Positions 36,156 to 46,300 of a stretch of DNA of 64,000 bases are shown in pieces; position 1 is the stretch's first letter, and the number at the start of each line of letters is the position of its first letter. The position numbers were made by a program, and so were the translations under genes. Under the pieces are notes generated by a model that saw nothing but the letters and a program-made list of their open reading frames with translations, searched no databases and was not told the origin of the DNA. The stretch comes from Paenibacillus albidus (GTDB lineage Bacteria; Bacillota; Bacilli; Paenibacillales; Paenibacillaceae): the NCBI RefSeq assembly GCF_014644435.1, contig NZ_BMKR01000001.1:1-64000 (forward strand), read 5' to 3'.

Positions 36156-36229
36156 GTCCCGGTAGCTCAGTTGGATAGAGCATGCGCCTTCTAAGCGCAC
36201 GGTCGGGGGTTCGAATCCCTTCCGGGACG
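36156..36229 (+). tRNA. tRNA-Arg (anticodon TCT)
   Basis: A full 74-nt cloverleaf: acceptor GTCCCGG with CCGGGAC and G discriminator, D-arm GCTC-AGTTGGATA-GAGC, anticodon arm TGCGC-CTTCTAA-GCGCA with TCT at the centre, and T-arm with TTCGAAT. CCA is not encoded. It decodes AGA/AGG. Confidence 0.95.
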
Positions 36230-36236
36230 TCAGCAG

Positions 36237-36268
36237 AAACAGCCTTCCTTCGGGAAGGCTGTTTCTTT
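36237..36268 (+). terminator. Terminator after tRNA-Arg
   Basis: AAACAGCCTTCC and GGAAGGCTGTTT form a strong stem with a short TTCG-type loop right after the tRNA, followed by CTTTG. Confidence 0.85.
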
Positions 36269-36345
36269 GCATATAATACACTTAAACCATGATCAATAGA
36301 ATGAAGCGCCATGGAGGATTTTAGTTCCGGCAAAGGTTAATCAGG

Positions 36346-36760
36346 TTCGTGCCGATCTGGCCCATTCGGCACATTCTAAGGCATTTTTGCCTTTCGTTCG
36401 TGCCGATCTGGCCCATTCAGCCCATTCTAAGGCATTTTTGCCTTTCATGTGCGCCGATCTAGCCCATCCGGCACATTCTAAGGCATATTTGCCTTTCATG
36501 AGCGCCTAGCTGGACCACACGGCTCATCCTAAGGCATTTTTGCCTTTCATGTGCGCCGATCCGGTCCATTCGGCCCATTCTAAGGCATTTTTGCCTTTCA
36601 TGAGCGGCGAGCTGGACCATTCGGCATATTCTAAGGCATTTTTGCCTTTCATGAGCGCCGAGCTGGGCCATTCGGCATATTCTAAGGCATTTTTGCCTTT
36701 CATGTGCGCCGATCCGGTCCACTCGGCACATTCTAAGGCATTTTTGCCTTTCATGAGCGC
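36346..36760. repeat. 51-bp tandem repeat array with internal hairpins, eight copies
   Basis: Eight units of exactly 51 bp lie between the tRNA and pstA. Every unit contains AAGGCATTTTTGCCTT or a one-base variant, a perfect 6-bp stem with a 4-nt loop (starts at 36378, 36429, 36480 and so on). The first unit also holds GTGCCGA...TCGGCAC, a 7-bp inverted repeat that decays in later units. Because 51 is divisible by 3, several frames stay open (for example GAHERQKCLRM repeats on the - strand), but no ribosome site or conserved start supports a protein. Confidence 0.9.
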
Positions 36761-36900
36761 CGGGCTGGACCACTTGTTGGCTCACTCCGGCAGGGGCTGG
36801 TTCAGCACTCACGGCCGCAGCAACCGTTCGATCCGGGAGGCCAGCCCCCGGTCTACCGGCCGCAGCCGTGCGCCTGCTGCCCCCTTCCCTTGCAAGCCGA

Positions 36901-37839
36901 TCAATGCCCCTGGCGGCGTTTGCCGAACCATAGCGGCAAACGGAAAGCCAGATTGATCAAAAGCACAACAAACACGAGCACCGCCGCCGATTTGTCGGCG
37001 ATCTGCCGCGCATCCTCCACAATAGCTTCGGATTGCACGTACCATAAATGCACCGCCAGCGTCTCTCCCGGCGAGAACAGATTAAAGTCCCACATTTCCC
37101 CGGAGGTGCTGAGCCCCGCCGTAAGAATGATTACCGCCGACTCGCCGAAGGCCCGGCCGGCAACCAGACACACACCGGTTATAATGGCTGACAGGGCCAC
37201 CGGCAGCACCACCTTGCGGATGACATGAAACTTAGTCATTCCAAGGGCATATCCCGCTTCGCGGATTTCACCGGGAACCGCCCGCACCGCTTCCTCGGTC
37301 ACGCGGGCCAGCATCGGCAGATTAAGCAGCGCGAGGCTGACACCTCCGCCCAGAATCGTCAGGCCAACGTCGAAGTATTCGGCAAAAATCGCCAGTCCCA
37401 GCAATCCGAACACTATGGAAGGGACGGACGATAAGGACTCCACGCAGATCCGCAGCGCCCCGGTAAAAGCATTGTCCGGAGCATACTCCGCCATATAAAT
37501 ACCCGCCCCGATTCCGATCGGGACTGAAATCAGCAGCGAAATAAACAATATATAGAAGGAATTGAACAGGACAGGACCAATCCCGCCTCCCGGATCAATT
37601 TCTTCCGGCTGCTTGATGAGGAAGTCAAAGCTGAGCGCAGGCAGGCCTTTGGCCAAAATCGTAAACAGCATCCAGAAGATCAGCAGCATCACAAGGAAAC
37701 CCAGGGTATAGAAGCCGAAGGTCGCTGCCTTGTTCCGCCTCTGCGCCCGGGCTGTGTAACGTGTGCGTGAGAACTCCATCGCCTGCGTTCTGCCGCCTTT
37801 TACCGGGTGTCCCTTTCCTGTACTTGAGGAACCGCTCAT
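36901..37839 (-). CDS. pstA: Phosphate ABC transporter permease PstA
   Basis: A 312-residue permease with six membrane segments and the typical PstA core (GIGAGIYMAEYAPDN, SVPSIVFGLLGLAIF, LPMLARVTEEAVRAVPGEIREAGYALGMTKFHVIRKVVLP, the EAA loop). The N-terminal ~30 residues form a basic extension. It overlaps pstC by one base (TAATG) with AGGAGGGAGG upstream, so the two permeases are coupled. After its stop come the 51-bp repeats; the expected pstB ATPase does not follow. Confidence 0.95.
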   Translation of the reverse strand: MSGSSSTGKGHPVKGGRTQAMEFSRTRYTARAQRRNKAATFGFYTLGFLVMLLIFWMLFTILAKGLPALSFDFLIKQPEEIDPGGGIGPVLFNSFYILFISLLISVPIGIGAGIYMAEYAPDNAFTGALRICVESLSSVPSIVFGLLGLAIFAEYFDVGLTILGGGVSLALLNLPMLARVTEEAVRAVPGEIREAGYALGMTKFHVIRKVVLPVALSAIITGVCLVAGRAFGESAVIILTAGLSTSGEMWDFNLFSPGETLAVHLWYVQSEAIVEDARQIADKSAAVLVFVVLLINLAFRLPLWFGKRRQGH

Positions 37840-38783
37840 TAAACCTCCCTCCTTTTTCTGCCCAGTATACGAATGACCAGGATCAGCATAAATGAGATCA
37901 GCAGCAGCAGGAAAGCCATCATATGCAGCGCGTAGTTCCAGGTGGAATCAAATTCAACGTTGGAGATCTGCATGACAATATTGCTGGTCAGCACGGACGA
38001 CGGCGTGAACAGCGTCTTCGCCAGCTGCGGCGTGTTGCCGATGACCATTACCACCGCCATCGTCTCACCAACGGCGCGGGTCATGCCAAGGATGACTGCC
38101 GAGATAATGCCTCTTTTGGCCGCAGGCAGCACAACACGGAAGATGACCTGCAGGCGGGTAGAGCCGAGTGCATAAGCGGCATCACGGTATTTGCGCGGCA
38201 CAGAGACAATCGCATCGTCACTGATCCGGCAAATCGTGGGCAGCACCATCAGTGCCAGCACAAGTGCCGCAGCGAGCAGCCCATCGCCAAGCCCCTCACC
38301 GCTGGCCCGGCGCAGAAACGGCAGCAAGACGGTAAGCCCCAGATAGCCGTAGACAATGGAGGGAATTCCCACCAGCAGATCAAGCACCGGGCGGATGAAG
38401 TTTTTCATCCATTTCGGTGCGATCTCCGCACAAAGCACGGCCATTCCCACGGAGACGGGAACTGCAATCAGCAGGGTCAGCGCCGTAAGCGAAAGTGTAT
38501 TTACAATGAAGGCAGCCGCTCCAAAGGCCTCCTCTTCCGGCGTCCAGTTGAACGAGAAAAAGAAGTCCAGCGGTGAAATTTGGCCGAACAGAAGCAGCGC
38601 CGTTTTGCCGATGAACAGAATAACCAGGCCCAGCACCAGGCAAAGCGCTAAAATGCTGAACAGAAAATAATAGCGGAACAGGGTATTGCTTAACAGATGT
38701 CTGCTGTGCCGTTTAGGACTCGCGCTCACTGCTACAGCGTTCCCTTTCGCCCTGGATGTCAGGTTGTGGACTGGTGAACCCAT
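37839..38783 (-). CDS. pstC: Phosphate ABC transporter permease PstC
   Basis: A 314-residue permease with six membrane segments, GIPSIVYGYLGLTVLLPFL and the EAA loop SVPRKYRDAAYALGSTRLQVIFRVVLPAA. With PstA it forms the high-affinity phosphate channel. The start at 38783 has AGGAGGG 5 nt upstream. It follows pstS by 94 nt on the same strand. Confidence 0.95.
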   Translation of the reverse strand: MGSPVHNLTSRAKGNAVAVSASPKRHSRHLLSNTLFRYYFLFSILALCLVLGLVILFIGKTALLLFGQISPLDFFFSFNWTPEEEAFGAAAFIVNTLSLTALTLLIAVPVSVGMAVLCAEIAPKWMKNFIRPVLDLLVGIPSIVYGYLGLTVLLPFLRRASGEGLGDGLLAAALVLALMVLPTICRISDDAIVSVPRKYRDAAYALGSTRLQVIFRVVLPAAKRGIISAVILGMTRAVGETMAVVMVIGNTPQLAKTLFTPSSVLTSNIVMQISNVEFDSTWNYALHMMAFLLLLISFMLILVIRILGRKRREV

Positions 38784-38877
38784 ACTTTCCCTCCTGTAAG
38801 CGGCCACCCCCGCATAAAGATCGGGGCTGGCCGCCGTTGCCGTTCCATATGATTCCCGAAAGACGGGATTATTGGGA

Positions 38878-39735
38878 TTACTTCATTGCCGAGATAGGGA
38901 TGAACTTCAGCTTTTTGAGCGAACCTTGCTGGAACTTGCTGCTTTGAACATACTTGATGAATTCTTTGGTAATGCCTTCAGGCTGGCCTTTGGTCATATA
39001 GTAACCGTATGCCCAGATTTTGTAGGAGCCGTTGATTACGTTATTCGTAGTGGCCTCTACCCCGTTGAATTTAACAGCTTTGACATCCCCGCTTACATAG
39101 ACCAGATCGATATAACCGATTGCATTCGGAGTCGTGGCTACGGCCGTTTTCATATCACCGCTGCTGCCAGTTTCTTTATAGTTTTTTTCCTTCTTCACGA
39201 TATCTCCGCCATCCAGAGCCTTGGCCTGATAGTTGACGCGGGTCCCGGAACCGAAGGCGCGGGTAATCACTACGATATCTGCATCTGCACCGCCGACTTC
39301 TTTCCAGTTTTTGATTTTGCCGGAGAAAATCCCTTTAAGCTGCTCTGTAGTCAGGTTGTCGACGCCCACATTTTTGTTCACGATGGTTGCGAAAGGAATA
39401 ACCGCCACCTTGTTTGCCACCTGGCCTTCAAAAGCTTTGAAGCCCGGAACATCCGTGCTGGCGTCCCAGTCTACTGCGCCGATATCGGCGATGCCTTTTT
39501 TGACCGCTTGCGGGCCTGTCACGGAACCTTTGCCGGAGGCGGCGATTTTTACTTTGGGATGCAGCTTCTGAAATTCCTTGGCCGCCTGCAGCGTCAGCGG
39601 CAGCAGTGCCGTCGAACCGTTGATCGTAATTTTACCTTTCAAGGTGTCGGCTGCAGATGCAATCCCTGCAAAAGCTGTACTGACTGCGATCACGGCCGTA
39701 AGTGCCGTAACTGTGAATTTTCTGAAAATCTTCAT
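38878..39735 (-). CDS. pstS: Phosphate-binding protein PstS (no lipobox)
   Basis: A 285-residue periplasmic-binding-type protein with phosphate-site segments ITINGSTALLPL near the mature N-terminus, AASGKGSVTGPQAV, ITRAFGSGTRVNYQ and ATTPNAIGYIDL. The N-terminus is a 28-residue signal peptide ending IASA-AD with no cysteine, so it looks like a type I substrate rather than the lipoprotein expected of a Gram-positive PstS. GGGAGGAG precedes the ATG. The gap to the upstream stalk/propeller gene is only 56 nt with no terminator, suggesting co-transcription. Confidence 0.93.
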   Translation of the reverse strand: MKIFRKFTVTALTAVIAVSTAFAGIASAADTLKGKITINGSTALLPLTLQAAKEFQKLHPKVKIAASGKGSVTGPQAVKKGIADIGAVDWDASTDVPGFKAFEGQVANKVAVIPFATIVNKNVGVDNLTTEQLKGIFSGKIKNWKEVGGADADIVVITRAFGSGTRVNYQAKALDGGDIVKKEKNYKETGSSGDMKTAVATTPNAIGYIDLVYVSGDVKAVKFNGVEATTNNVINGSYKIWAYGYYMTKGQPEGITKEFIKYVQSSKFQQGSLKKLKFIPISAMK

Positions 39736-39791
39736 GAATAAATCTCCTCCCGGCTAAACGCCGATATTTTAGTTTGGATGTTGAAGCCGTT

Positions 39792-41240
39792 CTATTTGGT
39801 CAATTGCAAGGCCTTGCCGCCCTGAATCACCGATAATTTCCCGTCGCTTACAACTGCAAGCCGGGCCCCATCCTTGGATACAGCAATCTCGGACACATCA
39901 CCAGCTGTACGGAACAGCTCAGTCTTAGCACCGCTCGCGTCCAGGGAGTAGATCACCGTGCTTCCGTCTGCCGTTGTCCCGCTTACCACCAGACCGCTGC
40001 CCACATTCTCCGCCCAGTTCACTTCTACATCAAAAGCGATATTGGACGCGGTGCCATCGGCTTTGATTTCTTTCAGCGTGTTCGCCGCGTCGCCTTCAGC
40101 ATCGGCGCTCAGGTATACTACACTGCCGCCCGCCAGAATTTCCGGGTATAATTTGTTGTCGGGGGAAGTGGTCAATGCGGCCGGTTTGGCCTCCTTGGCG
40201 GACAGATCCAGCTTGTACAACTGCTCGCCGGCTTTGCTGTAGTCCACAGTCAGGGAATCCTCGGTGCTGTCGGCATCGTTTTTGGCTACGCCGGTAACAT
40301 TGACGATATACACCGCACTTTTTTCATCGCCCGAAATCCGCAGCTCTGATTTATTCTCTACCTTGTCGGCCAAAATCGTCTTCACTTCTCCTGTATCTAC
40401 AGAAATTTGTGCGATTTTCTCCTGTTTGTCCCCTTGGATAAAATAGATCTTTTTGCCGTCAGCCGACCAGACCAGATCCGTCTTTACACTATTGTCCGTG
40501 CCCAGAGCACGAATCGCTCCGCTCGACAAATTGATCAGATGAAGCAGCCCGGTCTCATCACTGAACGCTCCCCATCCCTGATCGGGAGAAACGGCGAGTT
40601 CGGTTGCATTGTCATCGGATGAGAAAACATGATAGTCGCCTTCCGCCGCAGTACCGAATTTCAGCAATACCGGCAGTTCCGCATCGCTTTTGTTGGCAAT
40701 CAGACTGCCATCCGCTGTCCAGCGCAGGGAATCAAACGCACCTTCCGGACGTGCAAAGCTGAGAATGGCGCCGGAATCCGCTTCAAGCTCGCCGCCGAGT
40801 GAAGTTACCAGTTTCGTCAGCTCTACATAGACCTTGCCGCCGTAGAGGACCGGGGCCACTGTGAACTCTTGGGCAGCACCATCGACCTGAAAGCTTTTGG
40901 CGCCCGGTTTAATTAGAACCGTATGTAGACCCTTGCTGTCATTCAGCTCCATGCCGCCTTGGGCCAGTATGACCTTGGCCCCAATTTCACCGGCCACCTG
41001 ACTGAGTGAATAGAGCTTGTAGCCGCTGCTGTCAATGGTGCTGAAGCTAACGGGTGAACCGTTTACAGTCCAGGCTGCAGTACCTTCTTTTACCTTAACC
41101 GGACCCGCGGCCGCTGCTGCTGTATGGCCTGCCCCTACTTTAGTGCTGCTGCCGGTACCCGCTGCTCCAACGCTACCCGCACTCACTGTTATAAGAAGTG
41201 CCGATGCCAGAGCTGCGCCCATCCATTTACTGTTTCTCAA
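39792..41240 (-). CDS. Secreted stalk-domain plus beta-propeller (TolB-like) protein
   Basis: This 482-residue protein has a signal peptide (about 1-27, ending VGAAG), a copper-amine-oxidase-N-terminal-like stalk domain (about 50-170) and then repeated beta-strand blades such as DLVWSADGKKIYFIQGDK, LRISGDEKSAVYIVN and EIAVSKDGARLAVVSDGK, typical of TolB/WD40-like propellers. No catalytic residues stand out. The start is TTG at 41240 behind AAGGGTG. It sits directly upstream of pstS, so a phosphate- or envelope-linked role is possible, but only by position. Confidence 0.82.
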   Translation of the reverse strand: MRNSKWMGAALASALLITVSAGSVGAAGTGSSTKVGAGHTAAAAAGPVKVKEGTAAWTVNGSPVSFSTIDSSGYKLYSLSQVAGEIGAKVILAQGGMELNDSKGLHTVLIKPGAKSFQVDGAAQEFTVAPVLYGGKVYVELTKLVTSLGGELEADSGAILSFARPEGAFDSLRWTADGSLIANKSDAELPVLLKFGTAAEGDYHVFSSDDNATELAVSPDQGWGAFSDETGLLHLINLSSGAIRALGTDNSVKTDLVWSADGKKIYFIQGDKQEKIAQISVDTGEVKTILADKVENKSELRISGDEKSAVYIVNVTGVAKNDADSTEDSLTVDYSKAGEQLYKLDLSAKEAKPAALTTSPDNKLYPEILAGGSVVYLSADAEGDAANTLKEIKADGTASNIAFDVEVNWAENVGSGLVVSGTTADGSTVIYSLDASGAKTELFRTAGDVSEIAVSKDGARLAVVSDGKLSVIQGGKALQLTK

Positions 41241-41352
41241 TTCAATTCACCCTTTTCATATAGGTAACTGCTACTGTTATTTTCGTCTACCATTGTCAAT
41301 TGTGTTGCAGAGGATTGTTTTGGAAATATTAAATGCCGTTTCTTTTTACACG

Positions 41353-41390
41353 CAAAAAAAAGCCGCCCCGGATATATCGGTCACGGCCTT
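41353..41390 (-). terminator. Probable terminator after the lipoprotein gene
   Basis: On the - strand GCCG...CCG pairs with CGG..CGGC around ATATATC, followed by eight T. It lies between the lipoprotein and stalk/propeller genes. The stem is interrupted by a small internal loop. Confidence 0.6.
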
Positions 41391-41421
41391 GAAATGTTAC
41401 TTATGACCCAGAACGCCTCGA

Positions 41422-41871
41422 TCAGTTCTCGAGCCAGGTTACGATAACTTCCGAAGTCCCGGGTTTGCTGTCCAGACTGCTCCCTATAATGGAATAAGAA
41501 TAGGCATTGTCCACCTTGCCATTGATAATCATGTTGTGGGGGTCGATGATTTGCGTATCCTGTTCCAGTGACTTGTCCTTGACATACTCTTTGTATGTTG
41601 TTCCCAACCGGTTCATGCTTTCCTGTGTCTCATAAATCAGCATGGATGACTTCTTCCCGTTCTCCAGCTTGCCGCCCGACAGGGTAACGGATGCCCCCGC
41701 TGGAATCGGAAGATCCTTCGGCAAATAAACCGGGCGTTCTATGGAATTGCCGGATAATTCCATACGGACCTCCCCGTCTTCTCCTGCCGTATTCGCGCCA
41801 CTGCAGGCGCTGAGGCTGAATGCTGCCAGCAGAACTGCAAGCCGCGGGCTCCGCCATCTTTTTCTCACCAT
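41422..41871 (-). CDS. Small lipoprotein, unknown function
   Basis: A 149-residue product with a basic start and lipobox SLSACSG (cysteine near residue 23), so it is exported and lipid-anchored. The mature part, with VYLPKDLPIPAGASVTLSGGKLENGKKSSMLIYETQ, suggests a small beta-rich domain; I do not recognise a family. The ATG at 41871 has GGGAGG 11 nt upstream, a long spacing; longer N-termini from upstream ATGs would bury the signal peptide. A terminator separates it from the next gene. Confidence 0.75.
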   Translation of the reverse strand: MVRKRWRSPRLAVLLAAFSLSACSGANTAGEDGEVRMELSGNSIERPVYLPKDLPIPAGASVTLSGGKLENGKKSSMLIYETQESMNRLGTTYKEYVKDKSLEQDTQIIDPHNMIINGKVDNAYSYSIIGSSLDSKPGTSEVIVTWLEN

Positions 41872-42109
41872 AATTACAACAACCTCCCGGCCGCAGATTT
41901 GGGTCATCAGGCTCATTAAATGCCAGTTAATCCTCATTAACCTAATTTCATCCTCTTTAAATCGTATAAATCAGATAAGCGATAAATAAAAAACACGAAA
42001 AGAGCTAAGCCCCGAAGGAAATTATTGGAGAGCTGCCGAATCCATAGGAGTGCAATCCGGCTACGGCTGGGTCAGCCAAGTTCACTGGGGGAAGGAAAAT
42101 AGAATAATC

Positions 42110-43186
42110 ATGAAAAAAATGGTATGGATCTTTACTGTTTTACTGCTTGTTGCGGGAATAGGGTACCCTTCGGGGACGGATAAAGCGGCGGCGGCCGCCA
42201 GTCCGGAGTATACGGAGCTGGCCACCTTTGTCAACGGCAAGCTGCTGATTTCAGCTTCCAAATCACTGCTGGTCGGTTCAACCACGTATGTTCCTGTCAA
42301 GCTGCTCGACCAAATTCCGGGCTTCACGGTGCAGTCAACGGCGGGCAGTGTAACCTTAAAGGGCGCCAAAGGAATAACCACCTTGAATACCGCCAACTCG
42401 GTGTTTTACAAAAATTCCAACTATGTCGCTTTTAAATCCCTGCTGAAGCTGGGAGCTATTGACGGCAAATATGCCTCCAGTGCCGAATCGCTGTTCATCT
42501 GGAGCACCGAAGAAGGCCGTAGCAAAAGCAGCAGCACCCTCTACAGCATCAGCAAGCTGCCGGAAAACATGGCTTACGGAATGGGAAAAAAAGTCTATGT
42601 GAACGGTTATTCCGGTTCCCACTGGATAACCGACGTCCAGTATGACGGCGGTTCCGTCATCGTCTTCACCCTGCTGGCGAATGACGGTTCTACCTGGAAG
42701 CTCGACTATAACACTTATGACGAGCGGATCATCTTCACCGATGTTCATCTTCAATACATGAGACAATATTTCAATGGCCTCACTGTGTGGATCCGTAATT
42801 CGGAGATTGACAACAGCCCCTTCAAGAACATGGAGAAATTGACAATCAAGGATCTCCGGGCCAACCTCTCCACAGGCGAGCTGGAGGTTGTGATGCGCCG
42901 GGCCAATGGCCAGGAGGTGCCAATCGCCATGAACCCAAGCAACGAAATGATTGGAGACATTGCCGAGATGTTCTTCACTGAGAATCCGCGCAATGTCACA
43001 TCGATCAGCGACAAGATGTGGTCCGCCATCCGCGAAGAAAAGGTGGTCGTAGGAATGAAGTTTGATGAGGTGTATCTCGCCTGGGGGGAACCGGACAGCG
43101 TCAATGAATCACTGGGCTATGTGGTCTATGGCCAAACACATGTCTATTTCTACAATAACAAACTGCAATACTGGTATGATTTTTAA
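42110..43186 (+). CDS. Secreted stalk-domain (copper amine oxidase N-terminal-like) protein
   Basis: A 358-residue protein with a signal peptide (about 1-32, ending AAAAA) and an N-terminal stalk domain (YTELATFVNGKLLISASKSLLVGSTTYVPVKLLDQIPGF). A longer beta-rich region follows without a recognised fold. The last ~40 residues (VVGMKFDEVYLAWGEPDSVNESLGYVVYGQTHVYFYNNKLQYWYDF) look like a SmpA/OmlA-like or DUF-type lid. The start was set at 42110 because the hydrophobic signal begins there. A strong terminator follows. Confidence 0.78.
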   Translation: MKKMVWIFTVLLLVAGIGYPSGTDKAAAAASPEYTELATFVNGKLLISASKSLLVGSTTYVPVKLLDQIPGFTVQSTAGSVTLKGAKGITTLNTANSVFYKNSNYVAFKSLLKLGAIDGKYASSAESLFIWSTEEGRSKSSSTLYSISKLPENMAYGMGKKVYVNGYSGSHWITDVQYDGGSVIVFTLLANDGSTWKLDYNTYDERIIFTDVHLQYMRQYFNGLTVWIRNSEIDNSPFKNMEKLTIKDLRANLSTGELEVVMRRANGQEVPIAMNPSNEMIGDIAEMFFTENPRNVTSISDKMWSAIREEKVVVGMKFDEVYLAWGEPDSVNESLGYVVYGQTHVYFYNNKLQYWYDF

Positions 43187-43218
43187 GTTCATTTACCTTT
43201 AAAAGCAATCCTGATAAC

Positions 43219-43259
43219 CTGTCCTGCCGCATGCTATTGTGCCGGCAGGGCAGTTTTTT
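43219..43259 (+). terminator. Terminator after the stalk-domain gene
   Basis: CTGTCCTGCCG pairs with CGGCAGGGCAG (43219-43253), followed by TTTTTTG. Confidence 0.92.
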
Positions 43260-43386
43260 GTGCTGGCGTTATGCCCGGATTCTCTTTGCCTTTCACACGT
43301 ACGTTTGTTCTGTTATTATTGGTTCTAAAGCAACTGCTACGATGATTAAAGAGATACAGATAGGTTCAGGAGGGGAAAAGCAAGTC

Positions 43387-46300
43387 ATGAAGTACAGTGT
43401 ACCGGAACGGGTGATCCTGCTGCTCTGCGGCAAGGAGGGGTATGAATCAGGGCTGGCTTATTGTCACCTCGGCCAGGTCAGCCTGACCGGGCATCGCACC
43501 GAGGCGGATTATTCGGTCTATACCGCAGAAGTGCTGGGAAGCCATAATCAGGTCTATCTCACTACTGCCGAAATTGACAGTGACGGCGATGTCAAGGCTG
43601 AGTGTGACTGTCCCGCCTATGTCCATGGCGGCCCATTCTGCAAACATATTGCGGCTGTGCTGATTCAAGCGCTGGGGATGGAGGAAGAGGAAGATTCTCA
43701 TGACTACAGTGCGGCCGGACCAGCCAGTTCCCCGAGCTCCACAGAACATCCGGAAATCGCCGCACGGGATCAGCAGCTGGTGAATAACCTGCTGGGCGTG
43801 TTCAGCAATACCCGGCAGCGCCCAAGCGGCCGCGGGAACTTTGTAGAGACGCGGGCGGCACTTGCCGTGGAGTTTATCTGCAAGCCTTTTACCCGTGGTT
43901 ATGGCCAATACATGCTGGGTCTGGAGATGAAGCTTGGGCCCAAACGCCTTTATATTGTAACCAAAATCAGAGAACTGCTGGAACGCATTGAGAGCGGCGG
44001 CACTTTTACCTTTTCCAAACATTTCACCTATGACCCCTCCCTGCACAGCTTCCTGAAGGAAGACAACGAAGTGCTACAGCAGTTGATTTCCATCCTTCAG
44101 AATGAACGGATCTACCGGGATAAATTTAGCTCTGCCCCCTCCTTCCCGGGAATGACCGCAACTGAGCGGCTGCTGCCCATTCCGCCTTTTTTCTGGGATA
44201 AACTGCTGCCTGTGCTGAGCTTGGCCCCGAACGTCCGTATACAGCAAGGGGAGAAGCTGACTGAGGGAATTCGGGTACTGGAAGAGGCGCTGCCGCTGAG
44301 CTTTCAGTTCAAGCAGGCAGAAGAAACCGGCTACCTTTTGGAAGTGCAGGGGCTGGAGCATATTAGGGTCCTGGAGGAGTACGGACTGGTAATGTCCGAA
44401 GGCAGGCTGCTGAAACTGCCTGCACGCGAATGCAAGCGGCTGGCGGAGCTGAAAGGGATGCTGGAAGCCTCCCGCAGAGGGGATATCGGGATCGCACCGG
44501 AGCAAATGGAACCTTTTATGGACAAAGTGATTCCCGGACTAAAGAAGCTGGGTGAGGTTCAAATTGCAGATTCCATCTCACGCCGTATTGTTCAAGGCAA
44601 GCTGAAGGCACGGCTCTACCTGGACCGGGTTAGGGACCGGCTGCTGGCCGGGCTGGAGTTTCAATACGGAGATGTGATTCTGAATCCTCTGGATGAACAG
44701 GCACAACGCCGGAGCACGGAACTCATTCTGATTCGGGACGGAGACAGTGAAGCGCGGATACTTGCGCTGATGGAGAATGCCGCTTTTATCAAGACCGAAA
44801 GCGGGTATCTGATGCGGGATGAAGACAACGAATACAACTTTCTGTACCACACCGTTCCGCTGCTGGAGGAATTGCTCGAAATCTACGCCACCACTGCGGT
44901 CAAAGAACGGCTGTACACCGGAACCCGCCCGCCAAAAGCGACCCTGCAGTGGAATGAGAAAATGGACTGGCTGGACTTCAAGTTCGACATGAACGGGATT
45001 CCCGAAACTGAGGTCGTTCATATTCTGCAATCCCTGCAGGAGAAACGCAAATATTACCGCCTGCCGGACGGAGCGCTGCTGCCGCTGGAAAGTGAAGAAT
45101 TCCAGGAAATCATCGCCTTCATAAATGAGCTTGGACTAAACGCAGAGGAGCTTAAAAAAGCCGAATTCTCTCTGCCGCTGATGCGCGGCTTGCATCTTAG
45201 CGCCGAAACCGGCAATGGCGATGCCGTGAAGCTCGGACGTTCCTTGCGGCGGCTGCTGGCTAACATGCAGAATCCCGAGAATCTCGATTTCCCTGTACCA
45301 GGCAGCCTGGTTCCTGTACTCCGCGATTATCAACAATACGGCTTCCAATGGTTAAAGACCCTGGCCCACTACCGCTTCGGCGGCATACTGGCCGATGATA
45401 TGGGCCTTGGCAAAACCTTGCAGAGCATTACTTTTCTGCTCTCAGAGCTTGAAGACATCCGTACAAAGCAGCTGCCGGCGCTTATTGTCGCTCCTGCTTC
45501 ACTCACTTACAACTGGTTTAATGAACTGAAGAAGTTCGCGCCAAAGATCCGGGTCGCCATAGCAGACGGTAACCTCACCGAGCGGAGGCGGACTCTAAAG
45601 AATGCTGAGAAAGCTGACGTCATCATCACTTCGTACCCTTTGCTGCGCAGAGATGCAGCCTTGTACGCTAAAAAGTCGTTTCACACCCTGTTTCTGGACG
45701 AGGCCCAGGTTATCAAAAATCATGTTACGCAGACAGCCCAAGCCGCCAAAGCTCTGCAAGCGCGTTACCGGTTCGCACTTACCGGAACACCGGTAGAGAA
45801 CAAGCTGGAGGATTTATGGTCGATCTTCAGCATCGTGTTCCCGGAGCTGTTCCCGGGTCTAAAAGCCTTTCATGATCTCCCCCGGGAAACGATCGCCAGA
45901 CGGGCACGCCCTTTCCTGCTGCGGCGCCTAAAAAGTGATGTCCTGAAGGAGCTGCCCGACAAGATTGAGTCTATCCAGGCTTCCGAACTGCTGCCGGAAC
46001 AGAAAAAGCTGTATGTCGCTTATCTGGCCCGTTTGCAGAAAGAGGCGCTTAAGCATTTGACCAACGACGGCTTCAACAGCAACCGCATCCGAATCCTGGC
46101 CGGACTGACCCGCCTGCGCCAGCTGTGCTGCCATCCGTCTCTGTTCATTGACGGGTACAGCGGAGGCTCAGCCAAATTTGAGCAGCTGCTGGAGATCATT
46201 GAAGAATGCCGCAGCTCAGGCAAACGGATGCTGGTCTTCTCCCAGTTCACCGAGATGCTTGGCCTGATTGGCCGGGAACTTGGACTTCAGAGTGTGCCCC

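Noticed and set aside
36148..36333. Short - strand open frame across the tRNA
   Set aside because: It is antisense to tRNA-Arg; this kind of frame (GIRTPD...YPTELPG) is a common false gene over tRNAs.
36459..36812. Possible repeat protein (GAHERQKCLRM repeats) or MKGKNALE-type peptides in the 51-bp array
   Set aside because: The period is a multiple of 3, so several frames are open by arithmetic. There is no ribosome site, the frame is not unique, and hairpins dominate.
41241..41345. PhoP box upstream of the stalk/propeller-pstS genes
   Set aside because: One TTGACA-like hexamer is present, but the regularly spaced TTAACA-type repeats needed for a PHO box are not convincing.
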